Assembly (NCBI GenBank): GCA_944323135.1
Contig: CALURI010000010.1
Span: 25,801-89,800, forward strand
Source of the DNA: Candidatus Gastranaerophilales bacterium
GTDB lineage: Bacteria > Cyanobacteriota > Vampirovibrionia > Gastranaerophilales > Gastranaerophilaceae
Length of the DNA: 64,000 bases
Direction of reading: 5' to 3'
Positions within the stretch are counted from its first letter, which is position 1; every line of letters starts with the position of its first letter. This document shows positions 9,342 to 18,065 of the stretch, piece after piece. A program made the translations under genes and the position numbers. A model generated the notes under the pieces. That model was not told the DNA's origin, ran no database searches, and worked only from the letters and a program-made list of their open reading frames with translations.

Positions 9342-10274
9342 ATGAAAAAATTTATAATTATTTTCACTGTCTTAATGCTTGCAAGCCCTTGTACACCAGC
9401 AAGTCAATATGGAACTATTTTAGATAATTTGGAAAATTCATTATACGGTTTTACATATACAACATCAGATGATGCCTCAAGACTTTCAAGAATAGAAGAA
9501 AGTGTATACGGACAAAGCAGAGCTAATAAACCTATTAATGAACGTATATCATCATTAAAAAAAGATATGTCAGCAGACTTGATAGGTCAAGAAATTAGTC
9601 CGAAAGAAGATACTTTTGCAGAAGATGAATACAAATATAATGACAAACTTGCACAAGAAAAACTACCGCCGCCAGGTGCAAATGTAGATTACCCATCTGT
9701 TAATGCACTTGAAAAACAAGTATTTAATCAGGAATTTAAAACTCAGGATTTAAACAGCAGACTTGCAAATCTCGAGAAAAAAACTCTTGGGAAAACTTTC
9801 GAAACAGATGCATTTTCATCTCGGGTTGAAAGACTCCAGGCAAAAATTCAACCGGAAGAACTAATGGAAAATAAATTAGCCAATGCTTCAGATGATTTTT
9901 ATGAAGATACAACAATTCCGCTCGATAAAACTTACAAACTTGATGAATATCAACCTCAAGGATTTGACTATGATACTTATAATAAACATGATAATAAACC
10001 TGAAAAAATAAATCTTGCATCAGTTGAAAAATCAATATTTAAGCACTCATTTAACAACGAAAACATGAATAACCGATTAGCCCGTCTGGAATCAACCATG
10101 TTTGGAACAACATTTGACACAGACACCCAGGAGGATCGTTTGAGACGTATTTCAAGTGCATATAAAGCACAAAAAACAGCTAACAAATACGACTCAAACA
10201 AATTTTCCCAGAACATGGCAACCGCGATGCAGATTGGTACAATCTTACTAATGATTTTAGCCTGTGTCCTTTAG
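9342..10274 (+). CDS. Secreted protein with three ~50-residue tandem repeats
   Basis: 310 residues, not a family I can name. A signal peptide is seen at 1-20 (MKKFIIIFTVLMLASPCTPA). Three degenerate repeats follow, at about residues 25-75, 115-170 and 225-275. Each has the pattern LExxxxG/F, a basic-acidic helix with RLxxLE or RLxRIE, then GxxFxTDxxxxRL. Examples are SRLANLEKKTLGKTFETDAF and NRLARLESTMFGTTFDTD. The C-terminus has a hydrophobic segment (MQIGTILLMILACVL), so it may be anchored in the membrane. A coiled-coil or cell-envelope structural role is likely but unproven. The SD AAGGAGT precedes the start. Confidence 0.75.
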   Translation: MKKFIIIFTVLMLASPCTPASQYGTILDNLENSLYGFTYTTSDDASRLSRIEESVYGQSRANKPINERISSLKKDMSADLIGQEISPKEDTFAEDEYKYNDKLAQEKLPPPGANVDYPSVNALEKQVFNQEFKTQDLNSRLANLEKKTLGKTFETDAFSSRVERLQAKIQPEELMENKLANASDDFYEDTTIPLDKTYKLDEYQPQGFDYDTYNKHDNKPEKINLASVEKSIFKHSFNNENMNNRLARLESTMFGTTFDTDTQEDRLRRISSAYKAQKTANKYDSNKFSQNMATAMQIGTILLMILACVL

Positions 10275-10349
10275 AAAATTATCAATAATAAAAATTTATA
10301 TTGCTGAATTAAAAACATAAAGGCAATTGCAATAGGTCAAATATTACGC

Positions 10350-10361
10350 TAAAATTATTCT
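10350..10361 (+). promoter_or_regulatory. Leaderless promoter of the oligopeptide ABC ATPase gene
   Basis: TAAAAT at 10350-10355 ends 6 nt before the ATG at 10362, with no SD. Confidence 0.5.
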
Positions 10362-11318
10362 ATGAATCAAGAAAATTTAATAAAAATAAAAAATTTATTT
10401 GTTGAATACCACACAAATAAAGGCATATTAGGTGGAAAGAAGACTATTCACGCAGTTAACGGAGTATCCTTAGATATTTATAAAGGAGAAATTCTTGCCA
10501 TAGCAGGAGAATCAGGATGCGGGAAATCTACAATTGCAAAAACAATTCTAAGGCTTGAACCGGCAAAATCAGGAGAAATCCTTGTCAATGGTAAAAATAT
10601 TTTAACTATTAATAAAACAGAATTAAAAGAATTTCGCAAACATGCACAAATGGTTTTCCAAAACCCTTATGCCAGCTTAAATCCAAAAATGAAAATTATT
10701 GATATTCTAAAAGAGCCTCTTGAGATAAATACCAATTTTTCTAAATCTGAAATAGAAAAACTTATAAAAGAAAAAATAAAACTTGTAGGCTTAGATGAAA
10801 GCTGTCTTGAATTATATCCGCATGAATTTTCCGGCGGACAAAGACAAAGAATTGCAATTGCAAGAGCACTTGTTTTATCACCTGAATTTATTCTTGCAGA
10901 TGAACCCGTCAGCGCATTAGATGTAAGTATTCAAGCTCAGGTAATCAACCTTTTAAAAGAGCTTAAAGAAAAATATAATCTTACAATAATACTAATTACC
11001 CACGATATGAGTGTAATCCAATATCTTGCGGACAGAGTTGCAATTATGTATCTCGGAGAAATTGTGGAATCAGGCTATACCAAAGATATATTCACATCTC
11101 CTCTTCACCCATATACAAAAGCTTTATTAAGTTCTGTACCGCAAATTAATAAATCAACTAAAAAAATTATACTTCAAGGAGAACTGCCATCACCTGAAAA
11201 TCTTCCAAAAGGTTGTAAATTTCATACAAGATGCCCAAGAGTTATGGACAAATGTAAAAATTGTATTCCTGAAGAAAAAGGCAATTCACATAAAGTAAAA
11301 TGTTTTCTGTATGAATAA
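10362..11318 (+). CDS. Oligopeptide/dipeptide ABC transporter ATP-binding protein (OppF/DppF type)
   Basis: 318 residues. Walker A GESGCGKS, signature SGGQRQRIAIARAL, Walker B ILADEPVSALD and H-loop LITHDMS are all present. The C-terminal oligopeptide_HPY extension (FHTRCPRVMDKCKN) is diagnostic of the Opp/Dpp subfamily. It would energise peptide import at the inner face of the membrane. No permease, binding protein or OppD partner is adjacent, so the rest of the transporter must be elsewhere. Confidence 0.9.
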   Translation: MNQENLIKIKNLFVEYHTNKGILGGKKTIHAVNGVSLDIYKGEILAIAGESGCGKSTIAKTILRLEPAKSGEILVNGKNILTINKTELKEFRKHAQMVFQNPYASLNPKMKIIDILKEPLEINTNFSKSEIEKLIKEKIKLVGLDESCLELYPHEFSGGQRQRIAIARALVLSPEFILADEPVSALDVSIQAQVINLLKELKEKYNLTIILITHDMSVIQYLADRVAIMYLGEIVESGYTKDIFTSPLHPYTKALLSSVPQINKSTKKIILQGELPSPENLPKGCKFHTRCPRVMDKCKNCIPEEKGNSHKVKCFLYE

Positions 11319-11322
11319 TCTG

Positions 11323-11337
11323 TGATATAATTACTTT
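11323..11337 (+). promoter_or_regulatory. Extended -10 leaderless promoter of smpB
   Basis: TGATATAAT (extended -10, 11323-11331) is followed by 6 nt and the smpB ATG at 11338. Confidence 0.6.
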
Positions 11338-11790
11338 ATGGACAGAAAAATTATTACAACAAACAGAAAAGCTTTTCACGACTACACAATAATCGAAAAA
11401 TATGTAGCCGGAATTGTTTTAACCGGCACCGAAATCAAATCTATACGTAAAAATGCAATTAATCTAAAAGACAGTTTTTGCAAAATAGATGATAATGAAA
11501 TTTTTCTGTACAATTGCCACATATCACCATACGAACAAGGTAACAGATTTAATCACGATGCTGAACGTGTCAGAAAACTTCTTCTTAATAAAAAAGAAAT
11601 TCTAAAAATGCACACAAAAGTAAAGCAAGATAATTATACAATTGTTCCGCTGGAAGTTTTTTTGTCAAACGGTTTTGCAAAAGTAGAAATTGCACTTGCA
11701 AAAGGCAAAAAACTTCATGACAAACGTGATGATATCGCAAAAAAAGACCACGCAAAAGAAATGGACAGAGCATCTAAAATCAGATATTAA
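11338..11790 (+). CDS. smpB: SsrA-binding protein SmpB
   Basis: 150 residues, normal length. Diagnostic segments are NRKAFHDYTIIEKYVAGIVL, GTEIKSIRKNAINLKDSF, HISPYEQGNRFNHD and the basic tail GKKLHDKRDDIAKKD. It binds tmRNA and is required for trans-translation. The tmRNA gene is not in the window. The gene is 15 nt before the formyltransferase gene, so the two are probably co-transcribed. Confidence 0.97.
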   Translation: MDRKIITTNRKAFHDYTIIEKYVAGIVLTGTEIKSIRKNAINLKDSFCKIDDNEIFLYNCHISPYEQGNRFNHDAERVRKLLLNKKEILKMHTKVKQDNYTIVPLEVFLSNGFAKVEIALAKGKKLHDKRDDIAKKDHAKEMDRASKIRY

Positions 11791-11805
11791 TTTGGAGTAA
11801 TTAAT

Positions 11806-12798
11806 ATGAAAGTTGTTATTTTAGGCAAAGGAGAAATGTTATCTAACCTTATCGAAGGCACAGTTAATGCAAATTGTGAAATTGCCGGAATTTTTCGCTA
11901 CGAAAGAACTGTTTTACCTCCTGCATTACTTGCAATAAGAGATTTTTTCAAAAGTTCATCCGATGTAACTTTGATAAAACAATATAAATTACATGAAATA
12001 AAATGTAATTCCGCAAATTCTGAAAAATTTAAAAAAGAAATATTAAAACTAAACGCCGATATAATATTAGTCGGTACCTGGGCTGAAAAGCTAAAAAAAG
12101 ATATTATCGATTTGCCTGTAATAGCATCTGTAAATGTACACCCTTCATTTCTCCCGAAATACAGAGGTCCAAACCCATATTTACAGACAATACTACATGG
12201 AGAAAAAACATCAGGTGTAACTTTCCATCTTATAGATGAAAACTTTGATAAAGGCTCAATTCTTTCTCAAAAAGAAATTGAAATTTTACCGACAGATACA
12301 GGTAAAGAACTAAAAGAAAGAACTGTATATCAAGCAAGACTGATGTGCTCTGAAATTCTAAACAAACTTCAAGATGGGTTAATTATTCCGGTAAATCAAA
12401 ATGAAAAAGAAGCAACTTATTTCCCGAATATAACATCAAATGATATGATGCTTGATTTTGAAAAAGAAACAGCAGAACAAATACACGCCAGAATAAGAGC
12501 ACTCCACCCCTGGCTTCCCTGTTATTATACATACAAAAATAAATACTTTATCCCAAATCCATATAAATTAAGGATTTTAGACGAAGAACAAACTTCTAAA
12601 ATTTTACAGAAAAATAAAATTGCACACCCTAAAGTAGGAAATATTATAAATACAAATTACAAATCCCGTTCAATAACTGTAATGTGTAAAGATTGGAAAT
12701 CCCTAAAAATGGTTGGAACATATCTTTATGGTTTTATGAATAAACCATTCACACAATTTTATATTAAAAATTTGGATATACAACAAATACGGGATTAA
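11806..12798 (+). CDS. Formyltransferase, methionyl-tRNA formyltransferase-like
   Basis: 330 residues. The formyltransferase catalytic set is present: N110, H112 (SVNVHPSFLPKYRGPNP) and D148 (LIDENFDKGSIL). A C-terminal Fmt-like domain follows from about residue 205. The N-terminus lacks the GTPxFA motif of true Fmt (it reads MKVVILGKGEMLSNLIEG) and the body is divergent, so it could instead formylate or hydrolyse another 10-formyl-THF-dependent substrate, for example a sugar nucleotide as in ArnA/QdtF-like enzymes. The weak SD TGGAG is 7 nt before ATG. It is in an apparent operon with smpB. Confidence 0.75.
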   Translation: MKVVILGKGEMLSNLIEGTVNANCEIAGIFRYERTVLPPALLAIRDFFKSSSDVTLIKQYKLHEIKCNSANSEKFKKEILKLNADIILVGTWAEKLKKDIIDLPVIASVNVHPSFLPKYRGPNPYLQTILHGEKTSGVTFHLIDENFDKGSILSQKEIEILPTDTGKELKERTVYQARLMCSEILNKLQDGLIIPVNQNEKEATYFPNITSNDMMLDFEKETAEQIHARIRALHPWLPCYYTYKNKYFIPNPYKLRILDEEQTSKILQKNKIAHPKVGNIINTNYKSRSITVMCKDWKSLKMVGTYLYGFMNKPFTQFYIKNLDIQQIRD

Positions 12799-12813
12799 AA
12801 ATTATTCTATGTT

Positions 12814-12830
12814 TATAATATAATATTCTT
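12814..12830 (+). promoter_or_regulatory. Leaderless promoter of mgtE
   Basis: Two overlapping TATAAT boxes (12814-12819 and 12819-12824). The second ends 6 nt before ATG 12831. There is no SD and no room for a Mg2+ riboswitch. Confidence 0.55.
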
Positions 12831-14198
12831 ATGATGAACGTTCAAAACATTGTCGACAGAATAAGAGAAATCATGGACGATGAAACACTTATTCAGCTTA
12901 AAGAAGAGTTGAACAGTTATCACGTCGCAGATTTAGCAGATATTTTTCAAGAATTGAAGACGGAAGAAAGACTTCAATGTTTCAAATTGCTTGAAATAGA
13001 AAAAGCTGCCGATTTAATGGAATATTTACCCCCGCAGATGCAAGTTGAACTTTTAAGTGATATTGACGAAAACCTCGCATCACAAATTCTTACACAACTT
13101 CCTCACGATGCTGCTGCTGACGTTTTAGGAGATATGGAAGAAGATGAAAGTGAAACTTATTTAGACAAACTTCCCCATAAATTTTCGGAAGAGGTCAGAG
13201 AACTTTTAACATATAATGAAGATACTGCAGGCGGTATTATGAATCCTTCAGTGCTTACTGTCAATTCAGATATGAGTGTTCAAGACGTATTAAATCATAT
13301 CAGAATTAAAGCTGAACAGGATAATATGGAACTTTACTATGTTTATGTAGTAGATAAACAAAACCACCTTTTAGGCGTTGTTTCTCTCAGAAAACTTCTG
13401 ACATCTCCTACAAATCAAAAAGTTGAAGATATTATGATTTCAGATATAGTAAAACTTCATGTTGATGATTACAGCGACTTTATTATAGATGAATTTATGA
13501 AATATCAATACAATGCTCTGCCGGTTGTTGATTTATATAACAGGCTAAAAGGTATGATTACCTGGGATGACGTTCATGATTTGTTTGAAGAAGAAACAAC
13601 AGAAGAAATTTATCAATCTTCAGGTATTTCAACTGAAATTGTTGATGAAGACGAAATTTTATCAGGCAATATTTTAAATGCAATAAGAGCAAGAATGCCT
13701 TGGCTTTTTATTACATTAATCGGAGAATTTATTGCGGTAAATGTAGGTCATCATTTTGATCACACGTTACAGGCACTTCCTATAATAGCAATATTTATGC
13801 CGCTTCTTGCAGGTTTAGGCGGGAATATTGGCACACAAAGTATTACACTTATGGTTCGCGGGCTTTCAACTGGGCAGGTGACACTAAATTCCGCAATTCA
13901 TCATATTTTTAGAGAAGCAAGCATTGGGCTTATAATAGGTACAATATTTGGTTTTCTCGTTACAATTGTATGCTGGGGCTGGCAGCACAGCAAAGAATTA
14001 GGAGCTGTTGTCGGTTTTGCAATGACAGTTAATATGACAATGGCTACAATTATCGGGACATTTACACCATTTGCGCTTAAAGCAATGAAAGTAGATCCTG
14101 CAGTCGCATCAGGTCCTGTAATTGCGACAACAATTGATGTGTTAGGGTTGGCAATTTATTTCACGTTAGTGTCAACTTTTTTAATTAAGGTTATGTAA
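12831..14198 (+). CDS. mgtE: Magnesium transporter MgtE
   Basis: 455 residues. The cytosolic N domain is at ~1-125 (LPHDAAADVLGDMEEDE), a CBS pair at ~135-255, the plug helix after that, and five TM helices from ~285 (PWLFITLIGEFIAVNVG, PLLAGLGGNIGTQSITL, TIIGTFTPFALKAMKVDPA). The GGNIGTQS and PVIATTIDVLGL motifs line the Mg2+ pore. It is a channel-like Mg2+ importer gated by intracellular Mg2+. The 12-nt spacing to the LCP gene suggests co-transcription. Either of two consecutive ATG codons could start it. Confidence 0.95.
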   Translation: MMNVQNIVDRIREIMDDETLIQLKEELNSYHVADLADIFQELKTEERLQCFKLLEIEKAADLMEYLPPQMQVELLSDIDENLASQILTQLPHDAAADVLGDMEEDESETYLDKLPHKFSEEVRELLTYNEDTAGGIMNPSVLTVNSDMSVQDVLNHIRIKAEQDNMELYYVYVVDKQNHLLGVVSLRKLLTSPTNQKVEDIMISDIVKLHVDDYSDFIIDEFMKYQYNALPVVDLYNRLKGMITWDDVHDLFEEETTEEIYQSSGISTEIVDEDEILSGNILNAIRARMPWLFITLIGEFIAVNVGHHFDHTLQALPIIAIFMPLLAGLGGNIGTQSITLMVRGLSTGQVTLNSAIHHIFREASIGLIIGTIFGFLVTIVCWGWQHSKELGAVVGFAMTVNMTMATIIGTFTPFALKAMKVDPAVASGPVIATTIDVLGLAIYFTLVSTFLIKVM

Positions 14199-14210
14199 AA
14201 GGTAAGAAAT

Positions 14211-15551
14211 ATGGCAAACAATCAACAACAATATAAAAGAAGAGAATTGAATAATAGAACTGAAGCATTTATAAAACATCAAAAACAATTAAGAGAAGAA
14301 CGAGCATCTTTTGCCAAAGTTCTCATTGGTATGACTATTGTATTTATAGGTGTTATTTTAAGTATATTTGTTCTTGCAGATAATGAAGATTTTTTGGAAA
14401 AACATTTTGGAGAGAATTCGGTAATAACACAAATTTTTCAAAAACTTAACATAAGTAATGACAATAAAGAACATGCAGATTTTGCGCTTCCTTTTGGACT
14501 AAGACGTCAAAATATATTATTTTTGGGAGTTGATGCCAGCAACAACCCTAAAGATTTATGGACCGGAACAAGAACAGACACTATAATTCTCGTTAATATT
14601 GATCCAAGGACAAAATCCGTAAATGCTCTTTCAATCCCAAGAGACAGTAAAGTGTATTTACCAGGAGATAACGGCGTAAATAAAATAAATGCAGCGCATG
14701 CCATAGGCGGAATAGAAATGACTAAAAGAACAATTGAAGATACTTTAGGAGTTCATATAGACAGATATATTATGGTTCACGATGCCGCCGTAAAAGAAAT
14801 TGTTGATGCGATGGACGGCTTAGATATATATATAGAAAAACCTATGCACTACAATGATTATTCAGGGCATTTATTTATCAACTTTTCAAAAGGGAATCAT
14901 CACCTAACAGGACAAGAAGCTGTAGAATATTTGCGTTTTAGACACGATGCACTTGGAGATATAGGAAGAACTCAAAGACAACAATGGCTTTTGAGAAGTT
15001 TATTAACAAAATTAAAACAACCTTCAACAATAACCAAAATTCCTGATATTATTTCTGTTGCCAAAAAATATGTAAAAACAGATATGTCGTTTTACGAAAT
15101 GTCACAATATGCAGCATTAGCAAAACATATAGATATGGATAAAATTGAAATTGCAATGCTTCCCGGTGCACCAAATAAAAAAGGATATATCAGTTACTGG
15201 ATTTTAGATCCTGAAAAAACTCAAGAAGTTATAAACAGAGTAATTTATCGTGATAAAAAACCTATAGAAGATATGGCACAAATAAGTGCAAGTTTATTAA
15301 GCTCAAATTCTTCTCGTTCAGCTCAAGTAGAAGAAGCTTTAAAAACGGCAGGTATAGAGATAAAATGCAGAGGAACAGCCTCAAGAGCACACTCTCAATT
15401 TATTGCACATTCATCTAAAATAACAAATGAATATTATAATCATTTAACAAAAGAAAATCCTGCATTAGCAAATTTACAATTTGTATATGATCCTGTAAAT
15501 TATCATTGCGGCGAAACAGATTTTACAATTATTTTATCAGGAGATCAATAA
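14211..15551 (+). CDS. LytR-CpsA-Psr (LCP) family protein with LytR_C domain
   Basis: 446 residues. A cytoplasmic basic tail is followed by one TM helix (~residues 39-57). The LCP catalytic domain spans ~100-280, with FLGVDASNN, TRTDTIILV, SIPRDSKVYL and the Arg/Asp-rich YLRFRHDALGDIGRTQRQQ. A C-terminal LytR_C-like domain begins at ~365. LCP enzymes attach undecaprenyl-linked glycopolymers to peptidoglycan outside the membrane; substrates differ between lineages. The SD is AAAAGGTAAG. It lies 12 nt after mgtE. Confidence 0.9.
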   Translation: MANNQQQYKRRELNNRTEAFIKHQKQLREERASFAKVLIGMTIVFIGVILSIFVLADNEDFLEKHFGENSVITQIFQKLNISNDNKEHADFALPFGLRRQNILFLGVDASNNPKDLWTGTRTDTIILVNIDPRTKSVNALSIPRDSKVYLPGDNGVNKINAAHAIGGIEMTKRTIEDTLGVHIDRYIMVHDAAVKEIVDAMDGLDIYIEKPMHYNDYSGHLFINFSKGNHHLTGQEAVEYLRFRHDALGDIGRTQRQQWLLRSLLTKLKQPSTITKIPDIISVAKKYVKTDMSFYEMSQYAALAKHIDMDKIEIAMLPGAPNKKGYISYWILDPEKTQEVINRVIYRDKKPIEDMAQISASLLSSNSSRSAQVEEALKTAGIEIKCRGTASRAHSQFIAHSSKITNEYYNHLTKENPALANLQFVYDPVNYHCGETDFTIILSGDQ

Positions 15552-15573
15552 ATTTCTCTAACTGCTGATTTTT

Positions 15574-15647
15574 GTGTCTGTAGCTCAGCTGGATAGAGCG
15601 TTTCCCTCCGAAGGAAAAGGTCGTGCGTTCAAATCGCATCAGGCACA
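15574..15647 (+). tRNA. tRNA-Arg (anticodon CCG)
   Basis: The cloverleaf fits: acceptor GTGTCTG/CAGGCAC, D arm GCTC..GAGC, anticodon stem TTTCC/GGAAA with loop CTCCGAA, and T arm GTGCG-TTCAAAT-CGCAT (one wobble). Discriminator A. The CCA end is not encoded. It reads CGG. Confidence 0.95.
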
Positions 15648-15790
15648 AAAAATTATTATATTTACGGATAAAACATTTTGCAAGATTTTTTCGGTACCGG
15701 TTTTATGCCGATAAAAATTTCCACACAAAAACATAAAAATTTTCACGTCTAAAAAATATTAAATATTATTTTATGCTATAATGAATTTGG

Positions 15791-15818
15791 TTGACAGCCG
15801 GTTTTAGAGTATTAAAAT
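15791..15818 (+). promoter_or_regulatory. Promoter of tRNA-Arg(CCT)
   Basis: TTGACA (15791-15796), a 16-nt spacer and TAAAAT (15813-15818), placing the start about 10 nt before the tRNA. An additional extended -10 (TGCTATAAT, 15774-15782) lies just upstream. Confidence 0.55.
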
Positions 15819-15833
15819 CGATAGAAAATGGAA

Positions 15834-15910
15834 GGCTTCGTAGCTCAGCAGGATAGAGCAGCGGTTTCCTAAACCGAAGATCGCGCGTTCGAATCGCGCC
15901 GGGGCCGCCA
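15834..15910 (+). tRNA. tRNA-Arg (anticodon CCT), CCA encoded
   Basis: Acceptor GGCTTCG/CGGGGCC, D arm GCTC/GAGC, anticodon loop TTCCTAA (reads AGG), T arm GCGCG-TTCGAAT-CGCGC, discriminator G and a genomic CCA. The outermost anticodon-stem pair is G-A. Confidence 0.95.
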
Positions 15911-15969
15911 TTTTTTTATGCACAAATAAAATTAAAATCCGGCTATAAAAAAGAACATAACCCCAAAAA

Positions 15970-16293
15970 TTATAAATTTATAATATCATTGTGAATTTTA
16001 TAAAGGAGTTGTAAATGTTTGTCATCAGAGAATTTAATCATTTTTTTAAATTCTTCTTTTATAAAATTTACATCTTTTAAACTATCAAAATCAAAAAATT
16101 CTTTTATTTCCACATCCAAAGCAACAGCAATCCTTTCCAATGTTTCAATAGAAGGATAAGAACCTGCTATCTCAAGCTTTGAAATGTGTTTTGTATCACG
16201 TCCAATTAACTCTGCAAGTTTCTCTTGAGTAAAACCACGGCTTTTTCTTAATTGCTTTAATCTGATAGCCAATAACTCTTTTGTTGTTTTCAT
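15970..16293 (-). CDS. XRE-family HTH transcriptional regulator
   Basis: 107 residues from the preferred ATG (MKTTKELLAIRL), chosen because AAAGGAT lies 5 nt upstream; an in-frame ATG 19 codons earlier has no SD. The HTH is at residues ~10-65: LKQLRKSRGFTQEKLAELIG, then HISKLEIAGSYPSIETLERIA. The C-terminal ~40 residues are acidic-amphipathic and could dimerise. It is divergent from the glycosyltransferase gene, and the shared 160-nt intergenic region carries two inverted repeats, so it may control its own gene and/or the glycosyltransferase. No toxin partner is adjacent. Confidence 0.85.
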   Translation of the reverse strand: MKTTKELLAIRLKQLRKSRGFTQEKLAELIGRDTKHISKLEIAGSYPSIETLERIAVALDVEIKEFFDFDSLKDVNFIKEEFKKMIKFSDDKHLQLLYKIHNDIINL

Positions 16294-16358
16294 ATCGAAT
16301 CCTTTTGTAATAGTAATAATAGAAAGCAATTGACAAGAATAAAACATCATGAAATAAT

Positions 16359-16424
16359 TACTTTTAATAAATAAAGTATCATGTTATTAGTATAACAGCA
16401 AAAAAATACTCATTAAAAGAGTAT
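16359..16424. promoter_or_regulatory. Two inverted repeats between the XRE gene and the glycosyltransferase (possible operators)
   Basis: TACTTT-N8-AAAGTA at 16359-16378 and ATACTC-N7-GAGTAT at 16406-16424. Both have the form TACT...AGTA, as expected for binding sites of a dimeric HTH protein. That the adjacent XRE regulator binds them is inference. Confidence 0.3.
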
Positions 16425-16455
16425 AAATATTGGAAATGAGCATAGGGAAGATTTA

Positions 16456-18051
16456 ATGAAAGAAATATGTGTTATCATACCTGTTTTTAATGCACTTAAG
16501 GAAACAAAAAAATGCATTTACAGTGTAATAAAAAATTTTGATTTTAATTGCGGAGAAGTAATAATAGCTGATGATCATTCAAATAAAAAAACTGAAAAAT
16601 TTTTAAAAAAAATTTGTTCAAAATATCCGGATAAATTAACTCTTTATAGAAATAACGAAAATCTTGGATACATAAAAAATTGTAATAACGCAGTAAAAAA
16701 AACTGCTGCAGAAATCGTTGTTATATTAAACAGTGATTGTGAAATCCCAAAAAATTTTAACAATAAAATTCTAAAATGTTTTGCCTCAAATCCTGATATT
16801 ATCACAGCGTCACCAATTAGCTCAAACAGCGCAAATTATTATATCCCACAGATTTTACCGTTAGAGATAATGAACAATATTTTATCTTCAAAAGAAGCGA
16901 CTTACCCTGAACTTACAAACTCTGAAGGATTCTGTTTTTGTATAAGAAAATCTTTTATAGATGAATATGGCTTATTTGATGAGATATATGGAAACGGTTA
17001 TTATGAAGAAGTTGATTTTTGTTTAAAAGTAAAAGAAGCAAATAAAAAATGCGTGCTTATCGATAATTTATATATAAAACACAAAAGAAACCGCAGTTTC
17101 TGTCATGAAAGAGAAAATTTAATGGCACAAAATGTAAAAATTTTCTACAATAAATGTGGTAAAACAATATCTAAAAATGAAATTACATATACTAAACCTA
17201 TCAACAATATTATTAAAGAAAAATTCGGGAAATATAGTTATATTCCGCTAATAAGAACAAAAATACACAACTTTATTGTCAAACCCAATAGGCTTAAAAC
17301 ATTAAAAAATATTTTTATAAAAATTCCAAAACATAATAAAAATACAAAAATTATCTACACATGTATTTCAGGAGAATACGATTTTATACCGTTGATTCAA
17401 ACATATTATGATAAAAATTGGCGTTATATATGTTTCACTAATAATAAAAAATTACTTAGATTCAAGCAGCTTGGCATGTGGGAGATAAAAAAAATGCAAT
17501 TTACCAAACTAGACAATACCAGAAATGCAAGATGGCACAAATTACACCCAGACATATTATTTCCTGACATTGATGAAAGCATCTGGATTGATGCAAATAT
17601 AGATATTTTAACAGATAAACTTTTTAAAGTAATTAGTAGCCACAAGACAGATATTTTAATTCCAAAACACTATGTAAGAGATTGCATATTTGAGGAAATA
17701 GAAGCTGTAAAACAAGCAAAATATGAAGATGTAAATATCTTAAAAAATGTTAAAAATTACCTTCTTAAAAATAATATGCCAAGAAATTACGGATTAAATG
17801 AAACTAATATTATATATAGAAAACACAATTCTAAAAAAATAAAAAAAATAATGACTGAATGGTGGAATATGATTAAAAATTATTCAAAACGTGACCAATT
17901 ATCATTATCATACATTCTATGGAAAAATAACATACCGGTAAATAAAATATGCATTGATAATGCTCGCATAGATATTAAAAATTTCAAGATATATACACAT
18001 AAATCCCAAAATACAATACAAGAAAAAATTTTAAAACTAATATTTTATTAA
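16456..18051 (+). CDS. Two-domain glycosyltransferase: GT2 plus DUF616/TOD1-like domain
   Basis: 531 residues. The N-terminal GT2 (GT-A) domain is at ~1-215: VIIPVFNALKETKKCI, IADDHSN, the DxD-like LNSDCEIP, and YYEEVDFCLKVKE. The C-terminal domain (~295-510) resembles DUF616/TOD1 glycosyltransferases: YTCISGEYDF, KLDNTRNARWHKLHPDILFP, SIWIDANIDI and the closing SKRDQLSLSYILWK. It probably builds a cell-surface glycan or glycosylates a protein. There is no TM segment. It is more AT-rich and Lys/Asn/Ile-rich than its neighbours and stands alone beside two tRNA genes and an XRE regulator, so acquisition by transfer is possible. There is no operon partner. Confidence 0.8.
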   Translation: MKEICVIIPVFNALKETKKCIYSVIKNFDFNCGEVIIADDHSNKKTEKFLKKICSKYPDKLTLYRNNENLGYIKNCNNAVKKTAAEIVVILNSDCEIPKNFNNKILKCFASNPDIITASPISSNSANYYIPQILPLEIMNNILSSKEATYPELTNSEGFCFCIRKSFIDEYGLFDEIYGNGYYEEVDFCLKVKEANKKCVLIDNLYIKHKRNRSFCHERENLMAQNVKIFYNKCGKTISKNEITYTKPINNIIKEKFGKYSYIPLIRTKIHNFIVKPNRLKTLKNIFIKIPKHNKNTKIIYTCISGEYDFIPLIQTYYDKNWRYICFTNNKKLLRFKQLGMWEIKKMQFTKLDNTRNARWHKLHPDILFPDIDESIWIDANIDILTDKLFKVISSHKTDILIPKHYVRDCIFEEIEAVKQAKYEDVNILKNVKNYLLKNNMPRNYGLNETNIIYRKHNSKKIKKIMTEWWNMIKNYSKRDQLSLSYILWKNNIPVNKICIDNARIDIKNFKIYTHKSQNTIQEKILKLIFY

Positions 18052-18065
18052 AAATTCAAAATATC

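Noticed and set aside
12781..12830. Mg2+ riboswitch upstream of mgtE
   Set aside because: Only about 30 nt separate the genes and the -10 box abuts the ATG.
15970..16455. XRE gene as antitoxin of a toxin-antitoxin pair
   Set aside because: No small toxin-like gene adjoins it on the same strand; the neighbour is a divergent glycosyltransferase.
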